Shown here: positions 8,486 through 16,202 of the stretch, piece by piece
Numbering within the stretch: position 1 is the first letter of the stretch
How the letters are laid out: each line of letters opens with the position of its first letter
DNA from: Bradyrhizobium sp. CSA207
GTDB taxonomy: Bacteria > Pseudomonadota > Alphaproteobacteria > Rhizobiales > Xanthobacteraceae
DNA: 64,000 bases
Direction of reading: 5' to 3'
NCBI RefSeq assembly: GCF_029051685.1
Contig: NZ_JAACFT010000002.1
Location: forward strand, 1 to 64,000
The notes under the pieces: model-generated
The model's input: the letters and a program-made list of their open reading frames with translations, nothing else
Database searches by the model: none
Told to the model about the DNA's origin: nothing
Position numbers and translations under genes: made by a program

Positions 8486-9616
8486 TCACTTCACCTTCGG
8501 CAGCACCTGCTTCACGACTTGTTTGCCCTCCACCACTTCCACCAGAAAACTCTGGCGGTCGATGTCGCCGGTCTCGCTGAAGGTGACATCCATCAGGATG
8601 CCCGGCTCGGCCGCGGCCTTGATCGTCAATCCATGCAGCGTATCGGCGAAGGCCTTGGAATCGACCTTGCCCATCTTCTCGGTGGTGGCCTTCACCATGT
8701 AGACGGCGAGGTAGCCCTTCAGGCCGTTGTGGTCCGGCACGTAATTGTACTTTTTCGAGAACTTCTCGCGGAATGCCTTGATCAGGTCGACCGGCGCGTC
8801 GGTGGTGAGGCCGACATGACCGCGCGCGCCATTGGCGGCGTCGCCGGCGAGATCGATAACCTTCTGGCCGATCAGCGTGGTCTCGCCCATCAGCGGCGCG
8901 GTGACGCCCTGGCGCTTCAGTTCTTTGAGGATGCGCGCGCTCTCTTCTTCGTTGAGATAGACGAACACGGCATCGGGATTGGCCGCCTTGATCTTGCCGA
9001 CGTCGGCGGCGAAATCCGCCTGGCCGGCTTCGGTCGAGAGGTCGGCGATCACCTTCGAGCCGAGCCGGTCGAGCTCCTTGATGACGACGTCGCGCCCGCC
9101 GCGACCGAAATCGTTGTTGACCCAGACCACCGCGACCGTCTTCGCCTTCATCTCATCGTGGATGTATTTGGCGACCTTCGGCATCGAGGATTGCTGGCCG
9201 AACGAGGTGCGGAACAGGAACTTGTTGCCGCCTTGCGTCAGCTCGGCGGCTTCGCCGCCCATGATCTGCGCGATGCCGGCTTCCGCTGCGAGCGGCGCGG
9301 TGACCTTCACCGAGCCGGAGTAGCCGGGCCCGAGCAGCACGTAGGGCTCGGCGTCGAGCGCCTTCTGCACCTGTGCGCGCGCCACGCCGGGGTTGGATTG
9401 AGAATCGGCGTGGCTGACTTCGAGCTTGCGGCCGAGCACGCCGCCCTTGGCGTTGATCTCCTCGATCGCGAGGTCGATGCCGTTCTTCCAGTTGGTGCCG
9501 ACGGTGGCGCCGCCGCCCGAGAGCTCGGCGACGTCGGCAAGCTTGATCGCCTGTGCGTGGGCGCTGGTAGCCGCGGCGAAGGCAAGCAGGGCGCCTGCCA
9601 GTAGTGTGGATTTCAT
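8486..9616 (-). CDS. ABC transporter substrate-binding protein for the adjacent LivHMGF system
   Basis: 376 aa periplasmic binding protein of the Leu/Ile/Val-binding family. The first 22 residues form a signal peptide (MKST, hydrophobic core, AHAQ cleavage site). The mature protein starts with AIKLADVAELSGGGATVGTN, and the tail reads MDVTFSETGDIDRQSFLVEVV as in many aromatic-acid-binding relatives. It is transcribed in the same direction as the permease, ATPase and dehydratase genes and is the natural partner of that importer. The ligand is inferred to be quinate/shikimate or a related compound from the gene context only. Confidence 0.85.
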   Translation of the reverse strand: MKSTLLAGALLAFAAATSAHAQAIKLADVAELSGGGATVGTNWKNGIDLAIEEINAKGGVLGRKLEVSHADSQSNPGVARAQVQKALDAEPYVLLGPGYSGSVKVTAPLAAEAGIAQIMGGEAAELTQGGNKFLFRTSFGQQSSMPKVAKYIHDEMKAKTVAVVWVNNDFGRGGRDVVIKELDRLGSKVIADLSTEAGQADFAADVGKIKAANPDAVFVYLNEEESARILKELKRQGVTAPLMGETTLIGQKVIDLAGDAANGARGHVGLTTDAPVDLIKAFREKFSKKYNYVPDHNGLKGYLAVYMVKATTEKMGKVDSKAFADTLHGLTIKAAAEPGILMDVTFSETGDIDRQSFLVEVVEGKQVVKQVLPKVK

Positions 9617-9674
9617 CTCATTCCTCCCTTGGTTTGTTCGGTTTGGTCGACGGCCTTGTGTCCGGCCGCTTAGG

Positions 9675-10562
9675 TTACGCTGCGTTGGTGGTCGAGCTTC
9701 GCTCCGCCATCACGCCATCAAAAGCCTCTCCCATGACGTCCGTTGATGGGGCAAGCCCCGTGAACAGCTCGAAGGCGTCGGCGGCCTGGTAGATCGCAAG
9801 CTCTCGCCCGGTCATGATCCGCGCGCCCTTGGCTTGCGCCGCAGCCAGGAGCGGCGTGATCAGCGGCGAATAGACGGCGTCGGCGACCCATAAATTTTCG
9901 TGCAGCAGCGTGGCCGGGACCGGCATGCCCCGGTCCGGCAGCATGCCGACCGGCGTGCCGTTGACGAGACCGGTCGCACCATCGAGTGCGTCCTCGACGC
10001 TCATAGCCACCCTCGCGCCACCCGGCGCGGCCAGGAGGGAGACGAGCTTCTCGGCGCGCCCCGGCTCGTTGTCGAAAATGCGGATGTCGGTCACCTTCAG
10101 GCTCGCCAGCGCAAAGGCGATCGCCTTGCCGACGCCGCCCGCGCCGATCACGGCGACGCTGTTTCCGGCAGGCGCAAGCAGCGGCGCCACCGCGCGGGCA
10201 AACCCGGTCGTGTCGGTGTTGTGGCCGGTCAGCCGGCCGTCGCTTGCGACCACGGTGTTGACCGCGCCCATGGCAGCGGCGCCCGGCGCCAGCTCGTCGA
10301 GCAGCGGGACCACGGCTTCCTTGTAGGGATAGGTGACGTTGACGCCGGCAAAGCCGAGCCGCCGCACCCCTTCGAGCATCATGGCGAGCCCGGCCGCGTC
10401 AGCGCCGGCGACCTCGATCAGCTGATAATGGCCGCGCAGGCCAAGCGCCTCGGCCGCGCGCTCGTGCATCGCAGGCGAGGCGGAATGCGCGATGGGCGCA
10501 CCGATCAGGCCGGTGAGGAGCTTCTTGCTGGCGGCGGGTCCGCGCTTCGACATGCTGTGCAT
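9675..10562 (-). CDS. aroE: Shikimate/quinate dehydrogenase, probably NAD-dependent catabolic form
   Basis: 295 aa. N-terminal substrate domain has the SxS pair (SASPAMH) and the catalytic lysine in NVTYPYKE; the NTDTTGF motif supplies the catalytic aspartate. The nucleotide domain has the glycine loop IGAGGVGKA. The segment after the second beta strand reads IFDNEPGRA, where biosynthetic NADP enzymes usually have NRT; an acidic residue at this position favours NAD, as in QsuD/YdiB-type enzymes. Context (dehydratase, transporter, LysR gene) also favours a catabolic role, oxidising quinate or shikimate to the dehydro-acids. Met4 is an alternative start. The housekeeping aroE is presumably elsewhere. 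Confidence 0.85.
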   Translation of the reverse strand: MHSMSKRGPAASKKLLTGLIGAPIAHSASPAMHERAAEALGLRGHYQLIEVAGADAAGLAMMLEGVRRLGFAGVNVTYPYKEAVVPLLDELAPGAAAMGAVNTVVASDGRLTGHNTDTTGFARAVAPLLAPAGNSVAVIGAGGVGKAIAFALASLKVTDIRIFDNEPGRAEKLVSLLAAPGGARVAMSVEDALDGATGLVNGTPVGMLPDRGMPVPATLLHENLWVADAVYSPLITPLLAAAQAKGARIMTGRELAIYQAADAFELFTGLAPSTDVMGEAFDGVMAERSSTTNAA

Positions 10563-10675
10563 TCGTCTTGTGAGGAGCGTTTATCCCCGGCCAATAGCGG
10601 GGAAATCCGCGCAAGTCCAAGCGGGACGATAGTCTTTCCCTTGCCTAACACAATTACCCATTTATCGGACAAACC

Positions 10676-10688
10676 TAACATAATGTTA
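10676..10688. promoter_or_regulatory. Candidate LysR-type operator (T-N11-A palindrome)
   Basis: TAACATAATGTTA is a perfect 6+1+6 inverted repeat and fits the T-N11-A LysR box. It overlaps the stop codon of the LysR gene and lies about 115 bp upstream of the dehydrogenase start. A related half-length copy, TAACACAATTA, lies closer to the dehydrogenase at about 10645-10655. Both share the lead CCTAACA. Confidence 0.5.
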
Positions 10689-11624
10689 TTTTTTCCGCCC
10701 GCGCGTCGCGGCCGCCTTGCCGTTGCCGCGGGACGGCTCGACCGCGCGCATCTCGGCGCGCAGGGCCTCGATGAAATACTCGACATGGAGCGACAGCGGC
10801 GCGCCGCGCTTGACCGCGATGTAGGTGTCGAACCGCGTCGGCTCGGTGATCTTGAGCAGCTCGATCCCGGGATAGCCGCCATGGGCCACCGTGAACTGGT
10901 CGATGACGGCGATGCCCAGCCCCGCCTTCACCAGCGCGCAGACCGTGGTGCCGAAGCGGGCGCGGATGGTGATGTTGTAGTCGAGCCGGTTGCGCGCAAA
11001 GATCTCCGCCATGATACGGCCGTAGGGATCCTTGGGATCGATGCCGATCAGCGGATAGCGGGTGATCTCGGCGGCCGAAACCTGCTTGCGGCCGGCAAGC
11101 TCATGGCCCGGCGGCACGATGCAATAGAGCTCGCCCGAGGCGAGCGGCATGAAGTCGAGCCCGGAATGCTCGAGCCGGTAGCTCATCGCCACGCACTCAC
11201 CGCGGCCGAGCAGGAGGTAGTCGATGGCTTCCTCGAGCTTGAGGATGTTGATGTCGATGCCGAGATCGGGATAGCGGCGCCGGACGCGCTCGATCGCGCG
11301 CGGCACCATCACCTGCGAGATGCTCGGCACCGAGCCGATGCGCAGCTCGGACAAGCCGCCGCGTCCGATCTTGGAGATGATCTCGGAGAGATCGTCGACC
11401 TTCTTGTAGACGCCGTTGATCTGCTCGAAAATGTTCTCGGCCTCGGGCGTCGGGAAGTAGCGTCCGTTCTGGCGCTGGAAGAAGCGGATACCGAGCGAAC
11501 GCTCGGTGTATTTGACGAGACGGCTGATGCCGGGCGCCGAGACGTTGAGCAGCTTCGCCGCGCCGCCGATGGTGCCCGTCACCATCACGGCCCGGATCAC
11601 TTCAACCTGGCGCAGCGTCATCAT
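10686..11624 (-). CDS. LysR-family transcriptional regulator of the quinate/shikimate block
   Basis: 312 aa from ATG 11624 (MMTLRQVEV), preferred over the upstream 11663 start because LysR proteins begin just before the MTLRQ-type helix and an AGGA sequence lies just upstream. The N-terminal winged helix-turn-helix covers residues 4-62 (GTIGGAAKLLNVSAPGISRLVKY); the effector domain extends from about 90. The C-terminus is basic (KAAATRGRKK). It lies upstream of, and in the same direction as, the dehydrogenase gene, so it probably controls that gene and the transporter. The effector is unknown; a pathway intermediate is likely. Confidence 0.85.
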   Translation of the reverse strand: MMTLRQVEVIRAVMVTGTIGGAAKLLNVSAPGISRLVKYTERSLGIRFFQRQNGRYFPTPEAENIFEQINGVYKKVDDLSEIISKIGRGGLSELRIGSVPSISQVMVPRAIERVRRRYPDLGIDINILKLEEAIDYLLLGRGECVAMSYRLEHSGLDFMPLASGELYCIVPPGHELAGRKQVSAAEITRYPLIGIDPKDPYGRIMAEIFARNRLDYNITIRARFGTTVCALVKAGLGIAVIDQFTVAHGGYPGIELLKITEPTRFDTYIAVKRGAPLSLHVEYFIEALRAEMRAVEPSRGNGKAAATRGRKK

Positions 11625-11978
11625 GTCCTGGACATCCCGAAAGGCGATCGCAATCGCGATCATCTCACGGAAGAAGCGAGGTCATCCAGCGGTATGTGTA
11701 TTGAGGTGAGCTGGAGAGGGGGGATCCCCCTCTCCCCTTGTGGGAGAGGGTGGCTCGTCGCGTAGCGGCGAGACGGGTGAGGGGTATCTCTCCGCGCACC
11801 GCTGTCAGTCGCGCTCGCGGAAACAACCCCTCATCCGGCGCTTCGCGCCACCTTCTCCCACAAGGGGAGAAGGGGAAAGCCAGCTTCGTGGTTGAATCGT
11901 TTTGGCTAGATCAGCACATCGAATGCAAGGCCGTCGTACCCGCGCGAGCAGCTTGCGCGATGACCGCGAACGCGTAGC
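11625..11978. repeat. Intergenic repeat region between LysR gene and small ORF
   Basis: A 354-bp stretch without a supported gene. From about 11714 to 11880 it holds a repeat of the CCCTCTCCCC family: inner stems GGGGGATCCCCC and CTCTCCCCTTGTGGGAGAGG, then a mirrored segment ending TTCTCCCACAAGGGGAGAAG. Copies of the same family lie at 2901-2930 and 8339-8480. Confidence 0.6.
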
Positions 11979-12155
11979 TCAGCTCGCCGGTCCTTCCGGC
12001 GACACGCTGCCGGGACGTTCCGCGCGCTCGCTTTGCAGCACCACGCGCGCGAACTCGATGATCTTCTGCTTGTTTGCCGTGTCGCGGACGGCGAAAAATA
12101 CGCGGTTGAGCTCGAGGCCGAGCACGCTGTTGAGGGCGATGTTCTCGTCTTCCAT
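11979..12155 (-). CDS. Small hypothetical protein (58 aa) divergent from bjaR
   Basis: ATG at 12155, TGA at 11979-11981. The product begins MEDENIALNSVLGLELNRVFF and continues with a helix-prone segment (NKQKIIEFARVVLQSERAER); no signal peptide or membrane segment. Codon use is strongly GC-ending like its neighbours, which supports coding. It is divergent from bjaR and shares its 167-bp upstream region, so it may be co-regulated with quorum sensing. No function recognised. Too short for many gene finders. Confidence 0.6.
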   Translation of the reverse strand: MEDENIALNSVLGLELNRVFFAVRDTANKQKIIEFARVVLQSERAERPGSVSPEGPAS

Positions 12156-12322
12156 CGTGGCTTTCCCGCTGCAGGCGTCCTAGGTGTAACTTGACGTCAC
12201 TTCTTCCACAAGTAGATTAAATCTTCGAAGCGTGTGGCGCACCGGGAAACTACGGAAGCGGTGAATTGAGGCAGCCCCCCAAGACGTGCTATAGCGAGCG
12301 GCAAGGATCAGGAAACGCACTG

Positions 12323-13051
12323 ATGTCCGCCGTGGATTATGGCCGGGAAGCGCTCGACTTCATCGAAGGGCTGGGAGCCTACCGCACGGTTCCGGACGCC
12401 ATGGATTCGCTCGCAACGGCATTCAGCCGGTACGGCTTCGAGCACATCATCGTGACGGGCTTGCCGAACCCCGACCAGCGCTTTTCCCAGATGGTGCTCG
12501 CCAAGAAGTGGCCGGCGGAATGGTTCAGCCTCTACATCCAAAAGAGCTACGACCGCGTCGATCCCGTGATCCGCAAATGCCGGCAGACGGTGAATCCCTT
12601 CGAGTGGTCGGAGGCGCCTTATGATCCCGAATTGGAACCGGGCGCGGTGGAGGTGATGCGGCGCGCTGCCGATTTCCGCATGTCGCGTGGCTTCGTCGTT
12701 CCGATCCACGGGTTGACCGGCTACGAGGCCGGCGTCTCGCTCGGTGGCGTCCACCTTGATCTTAATGCCCGCAGCAAGCCAGCGCTGCATCTGATCGCGA
12801 TGTATGGCTTCGACCATATCCGCCGTTTGCTCGATCCGGCGCCACATCCGTCGATGCGCCTCACCCCGCGCGAGCGCGAGGTGATCTCCTGGGCTTCGCA
12901 GGGCAAGTCGGCCTGGGAGATCGGCGAGATCCTGAACATCACCCAGCGCACCGCGGAAGAGCATCTTGCAACCGCGGCGCGCAAGCTCGGCGCCGTCAAC
13001 CGGACGCATGCGGTCGCGATCGCGATCCGTCACAGAATCATCAATCCCTGA
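12323..13051 (+). CDS. bjaR: LuxR-family acyl-homoserine lactone receptor (BjaR type)
   Basis: 242 aa from ATG 12323; an in-frame upstream start (12266) adds a tail not expected in the family. N-terminal autoinducer domain about residues 15-170 with the conserved W-Y-D-P run (WPAEWFSLYIQKSYDRVDPV); C-terminal LuxR helix-turn-helix about 178-242 (LTPREREVISWASQGKSAWEIGEILNITQRTAEEHL). In B. japonicum BjaR responds to isovaleryl-HSL, while the related BraR of strain BTAi1 responds to cinnamoyl-HSL. The sequence does not by itself decide between these. It precedes the synthase gene with a lux-box-like palindrome between them. Confidence 0.9.
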   Translation: MSAVDYGREALDFIEGLGAYRTVPDAMDSLATAFSRYGFEHIIVTGLPNPDQRFSQMVLAKKWPAEWFSLYIQKSYDRVDPVIRKCRQTVNPFEWSEAPYDPELEPGAVEVMRRAADFRMSRGFVVPIHGLTGYEAGVSLGGVHLDLNARSKPALHLIAMYGFDHIRRLLDPAPHPSMRLTPREREVISWASQGKSAWEIGEILNITQRTAEEHLATAARKLGAVNRTHAVAIAIRHRIINP

Positions 13052-13060
13052 AATAGCCGC

Positions 13061-13082
13061 CTACTGGGAAATTTCCCAATAG
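13061..13082. promoter_or_regulatory. Lux-box-like inverted repeat upstream of bjaI
   Basis: A 22-bp inverted repeat with arms CTACTGGGAAA and TTTCCCAATAG; the 11-bp arms match at ten positions and the GGGAAATTTCCC core is perfect. It starts 9 bp after the bjaR stop and ends 54 bp before the bjaI ATG. Position and symmetry are those of a LuxR-type operator, and a palindrome upstream of bjaI is known in B. japonicum. Confidence 0.8.
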
Positions 13083-13136
13083 TCGGCTCGGCCTTCTTCC
13101 CAGAGGCTTCCCTCATTTCAAGCCATGGGGGACTTC

Positions 13137-13796
13137 ATGATTCATGTGATTTCGGCCGTTAACCGGCACCTTTACGAGGACGTCATCGAGCAACACTTTC
13201 GGGTGCGTCACGAGATTTTTGTGGAGGAGCGGAAATGGGAGGGACTGCGGAAGCCCGATAGCCGCGAGATCGACGCCTACGACAATGAGGACGCGATCTA
13301 TCTGCTGGCCCTCGACGAAAGCCGCCGTGTGCTCGGCGGCTCCCGGCTGTATCCAACCACCAAGCCGACGATGATGAGCGATGTCTTTCCACACCTTGCT
13401 GCGGTGCGTGGCTGTCCGGTGGACCCCCTGGTCTGGGAGTGGTCACGTTTCTTCGTCGCGCGCGACCGCCGTGATGGCGCGCTCAACCTGCGACTGATGG
13501 CGGCGGCGCAGGAGTTCTGTCTCGACCAGGGCATCGAGCGTCTCTGCCTGGTCATGGAGACGTGGTGGCTGCCGCGATTCCACGACATCGGCTTCGTCGT
13601 CACGCCGCTCGGACTACCGGCGCTGGTCGAGGACTCCTGGACCATGGCCGCGACGATTGAGGTCCGCCAGGAATCGCTCGATATCGTGTGCAACCGTATC
13701 GGGATGACGCACGCCATCCAGCACGACGGTCCGCGTATCGACTGCATCGCCCGTGCCAACCTCTGCGGCCTTGCCGCGCAACGAAAGATTGCCTGA
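13137..13796 (+). CDS. bjaI: Acyl-homoserine lactone synthase (BjaI/BraI type)
   Basis: 219 aa from ATG 13137, which has GGGGGA 6 nt upstream; the ATG at 13125 is too close to the SD. LuxI-family core residues are present: FRVRHEIFVEE, DAYDNEDAIYLL, GGSRLYPT and the EWSRFFV segment. In this subfamily the acyl donor is an acyl-CoA (isovaleryl-CoA for BjaI, cinnamoyl-CoA for BraI) rather than acyl-ACP. Sequence resembles BjaI throughout, notably SAVNRHLYEDV and ETWWLPRFH. The product is therefore probably isovaleryl-HSL, but an aryl-HSL cannot be excluded given the aromatic-degradation genes in the window. Confidence 0.9.
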   Translation: MIHVISAVNRHLYEDVIEQHFRVRHEIFVEERKWEGLRKPDSREIDAYDNEDAIYLLALDESRRVLGGSRLYPTTKPTMMSDVFPHLAAVRGCPVDPLVWEWSRFFVARDRRDGALNLRLMAAAQEFCLDQGIERLCLVMETWWLPRFHDIGFVVTPLGLPALVEDSWTMAATIEVRQESLDIVCNRIGMTHAIQHDGPRIDCIARANLCGLAAQRKIA

Positions 13797-13797
13797 G

Positions 13798-14016
13798 ATG
13801 TCGAACATGATGCGGGACAGCCAGATCATGGCGCAGACCAGGGACGAGAATCTTAGCTACATGTCCGACATGGCGCTCGAACTCGCGGAGATGGCGGAAG
13901 ACTCCGGAATGGCAACGCTCGCCTATCTGTTCCGGATGGCGGCACTGGAGGCCTCGACGGCAGACGCCGTGCTCGCCGAGCCGGACGATCTTCCCCGGCA
14001 GATGACGTCACACTAG
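13798..14016 (+). CDS. Small hypothetical protein (72 aa) directly after bjaI
   Basis: ATG 13798 follows the bjaI stop by one nucleotide (TGAGATG), so the two are almost certainly co-transcribed and coupled. The protein is acidic and Met-rich (MSNMMRDSQIMAQTRDEN; LELAEMAEDSGMATLAYLFRMAALEA) and predicted mostly helical, with no signal or membrane segment. A rho-independent terminator follows at 14049-14081, making it the last gene of the quorum-sensing operon. No recognised domain. Confidence 0.7.
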   Translation: MSNMMRDSQIMAQTRDENLSYMSDMALELAEMAEDSGMATLAYLFRMAALEASTADAVLAEPDDLPRQMTSH

Positions 14017-14343
14017 GCGCAGTCTTCCTTCACTCAACGGAAGGCCCCGCCCTCTCCCTCGGGAGAGGGCGATCGTTTTTTCTGCAGCGCGGCGCTTCGT
14101 CACCTCCGCTCCGGATGGGTGCGGCAGGTTGACCCATCCTCCCCGGCAGCCTTCTTGCAAGGTGCGCACGACCGCGCTCGCCGGGATGCAACAAAGTGCA
14201 TGTCTGGCGTCAAATCGCTCTTGCCTCGGAACGATACTGCCATTACCCATTTTTCGGCCTTGAAGAGGCAGGGGGAGCTCTTTCACTGATGGCGACCGTG
14301 TTCGAACATCGGCGTGACGCTGCGTGCGCCTGAAAGAGTTTTG
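14017..14343 (+). terminator. Terminator of the bja operon and leader of the second liv operon
   Basis: The 327-bp gap contains a strong rho-independent terminator at 14049-14081: a perfect 10-bp stem GCCCTCTCCC/GGGAGAGGGC with a 2-nt loop, then five bases and TTTTTT. The remaining sequence up to 14343 presumably holds the promoter for livH. I see no convincing promoter motif or other gene there. Confidence 0.75.
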
Positions 14344-15261
14344 ATGCTGCTCGTCGTCGAACAATTTTTGAACGGATTGCAGTTCGGCCTGCTGCTGTTC
14401 CTGCTCGCCGCCGGACTGACGCTGGTGTTCGGGATCATGGATCTCGTCAACCTCGCGCACGGCTCGCTCTACATGATGGGCGCCTATTTCGCCGCGACCT
14501 TCGCGGCCTGGACCGGCAGCTTTCTGCTCGGCGCGTTCCTGGCGCTCGGTGCGACGCTGCTGCTTGGCATCGTGCTCGAGGTGGTGGCGCTGAAACATCT
14601 CTATGGACGAGACCATCTCGACCATGTGCTCGCGACCTTCGGCCTGATCCTGTTCTTCAACGAGGCCGTGAGGCTGATCTGGGGGCCGGCGGGCCTCGCG
14701 CTGCCGCTGCCGGCCTGGCTCACCGTGCCGGTGCCGATCCTGCCGGGCATTCACTATCCCGCCTACCGTCTCGCCATCATCGTCGTGGCGCTGCTCGTTG
14801 CGCTGCTGCTCTATCTCGGCGTGATGCGCACCCGCGTCGGCATGCTGATCCGGGCCGGCGCCTCCAACCGCGAGATGATCGGTGCGCTCGGTATCAACAT
14901 CAAGCTGCTCTACACCCTGGTGTTCGGTCTCGGCGCCGCGCTCGCCGGCCTTGCCGGGCTGATGCAGGCGCCGATTCTCACCGTGCAGATCGGCATGGGC
15001 GAGAACATCCTGATCCTCGCCTTCGTCATCATCGTGATCGGCGGCATCGGCTCGATCCGCGGCGCGTTCCTGGCCGCGATCTTCGTCGGCATGATCGACA
15101 CGCTCGGCCGTGCCTTCCTGCCGAACCTGCTGCGGCAGGTGCTGAGTTCGACCGCCGCCTCCACCGCCGCGCCCGCGCTGTCATCCATGCTGATCTATCT
15201 GTTGATGGCAATCGTGCTGGTGGTGCGGCCGGAGGGGCTGTTTCCGGCCAACCGTCGATGA
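14344..15261 (+). CDS. livH: Branched-chain-type ABC permease, LivH type (second system)
   Basis: 305 aa from ATG 14344; GAAAGAG lies 7 nt upstream. An earlier in-frame GTG at 14314 has less support. Multi-pass membrane protein with LivH signatures: QFGLLLFLLAAGLTLVFGIMDLVNLAHG near the N-terminus and the IVIGGIGSIRGAFLAAIFVGMIDT loop. It starts a tightly overlapping four-gene permease/ATPase run. No binding-protein gene accompanies it, so the partner must be the orphan at 1717-2889 or lie outside the window. Substrate unknown. Confidence 0.9.
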   Translation: MLLVVEQFLNGLQFGLLLFLLAAGLTLVFGIMDLVNLAHGSLYMMGAYFAATFAAWTGSFLLGAFLALGATLLLGIVLEVVALKHLYGRDHLDHVLATFGLILFFNEAVRLIWGPAGLALPLPAWLTVPVPILPGIHYPAYRLAIIVVALLVALLLYLGVMRTRVGMLIRAGASNREMIGALGINIKLLYTLVFGLGAALAGLAGLMQAPILTVQIGMGENILILAFVIIVIGGIGSIRGAFLAAIFVGMIDTLGRAFLPNLLRQVLSSTAASTAAPALSSMLIYLLMAIVLVVRPEGLFPANRR

Positions 15262-16202
15262 AGGCTTTCACTGTGAGCAAGGCCGTGACGGCCCTGATGC
15301 TGGCGGGCCTCGTGCTGCTGCCGCTCTATTCGCAAGCCTCCGGCAACATCTTCATCCTGACGCTGTTCACCCGCGTCGTCATCCTGGCGCTGGCGGCGGC
15401 GAGCCTCAACCTGATCATGGGCTATGGCGGCATGATGAGCTTCGGCCATGCCGCCTATCTCGGCATCGGCGGCTACGCCGTCGGCATTCTGGCGCAGGAA
15501 GGCGTCGGCTCCGGCTTCATCCAGTTTCCGGTCGCGCTCGCGGCGTCCGCTCTCTACGCGCTCGTGATCGGCGCGCTCTCCTTGCGCACCCGCGGCGTCT
15601 ATTTCATCATGATCACGCTGGCGTTTGCGCAGATGGCCTATTACGTCGCCTCGGGCCTTGCACGCTACGGCGGCGACGACGGCCTCACGGTCTACAAGCG
15701 CAGCGACTTTTCCGGCCTGATCAATCTCGGCAACCGCGTGCAGTTCTACTATCTCTGCCTCGCCTGCTTGTTCGGCGTGATCTTCCTGATCTGGCGCATC
15801 GCCAATTCGCGCTTCGGCCTCGTCGTGCAGGGCCTGCGCTCGAACGAGCAGCGCATGCAGGCGATCGGCTTTCCGGCAAAACGCTACCAGCTGGTCTGCT
15901 TCGTCATCTCCGGCATGATGTGCGGCCTCGCCGGTGCGCTGCTCGCCAACAACACCGATTTCATCAGCCCGGCCGTGATGTACTGGACCCGTTCCGGCGA
16001 CCTCATGGTGATGGTCATCCTCGGCGGCATGGGCGCGCTGTTCGGCCCGGTCATGGGCGCGGTGGTCTATCTGCTGCTGGAAGAGTTCTTGTCGCAGCTC
16101 ACCGAATATTGGGCGCTGATCATGGGCCCGCTGCTGCTGCTGATCGTGCTGTTCGGCCGCGGCGGCATCATGGGCCTGCTCGGGAGGTTCAATCGTGGCT
16201 GA
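15258..16202 (+). CDS. livM: Branched-chain-type ABC permease, LivM type (second system)
   Basis: 314 aa. Its ATG overlaps the livH stop by 4 nt. Motifs LNLIMGYGGMMSFGHAAYLGIGGYAVG and GGMGALFGPVMGAVVY are the LivM equivalents of those in the first system, but the proteins are clearly divergent paralogues rather than recent copies. About eight hydrophobic segments are visible. Confidence 0.9.
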   Translation: MKAFTVSKAVTALMLAGLVLLPLYSQASGNIFILTLFTRVVILALAAASLNLIMGYGGMMSFGHAAYLGIGGYAVGILAQEGVGSGFIQFPVALAASALYALVIGALSLRTRGVYFIMITLAFAQMAYYVASGLARYGGDDGLTVYKRSDFSGLINLGNRVQFYYLCLACLFGVIFLIWRIANSRFGLVVQGLRSNEQRMQAIGFPAKRYQLVCFVISGMMCGLAGALLANNTDFISPAVMYWTRSGDLMVMVILGGMGALFGPVMGAVVYLLLEEFLSQLTEYWALIMGPLLLLIVLFGRGGIMGLLGRFNRG

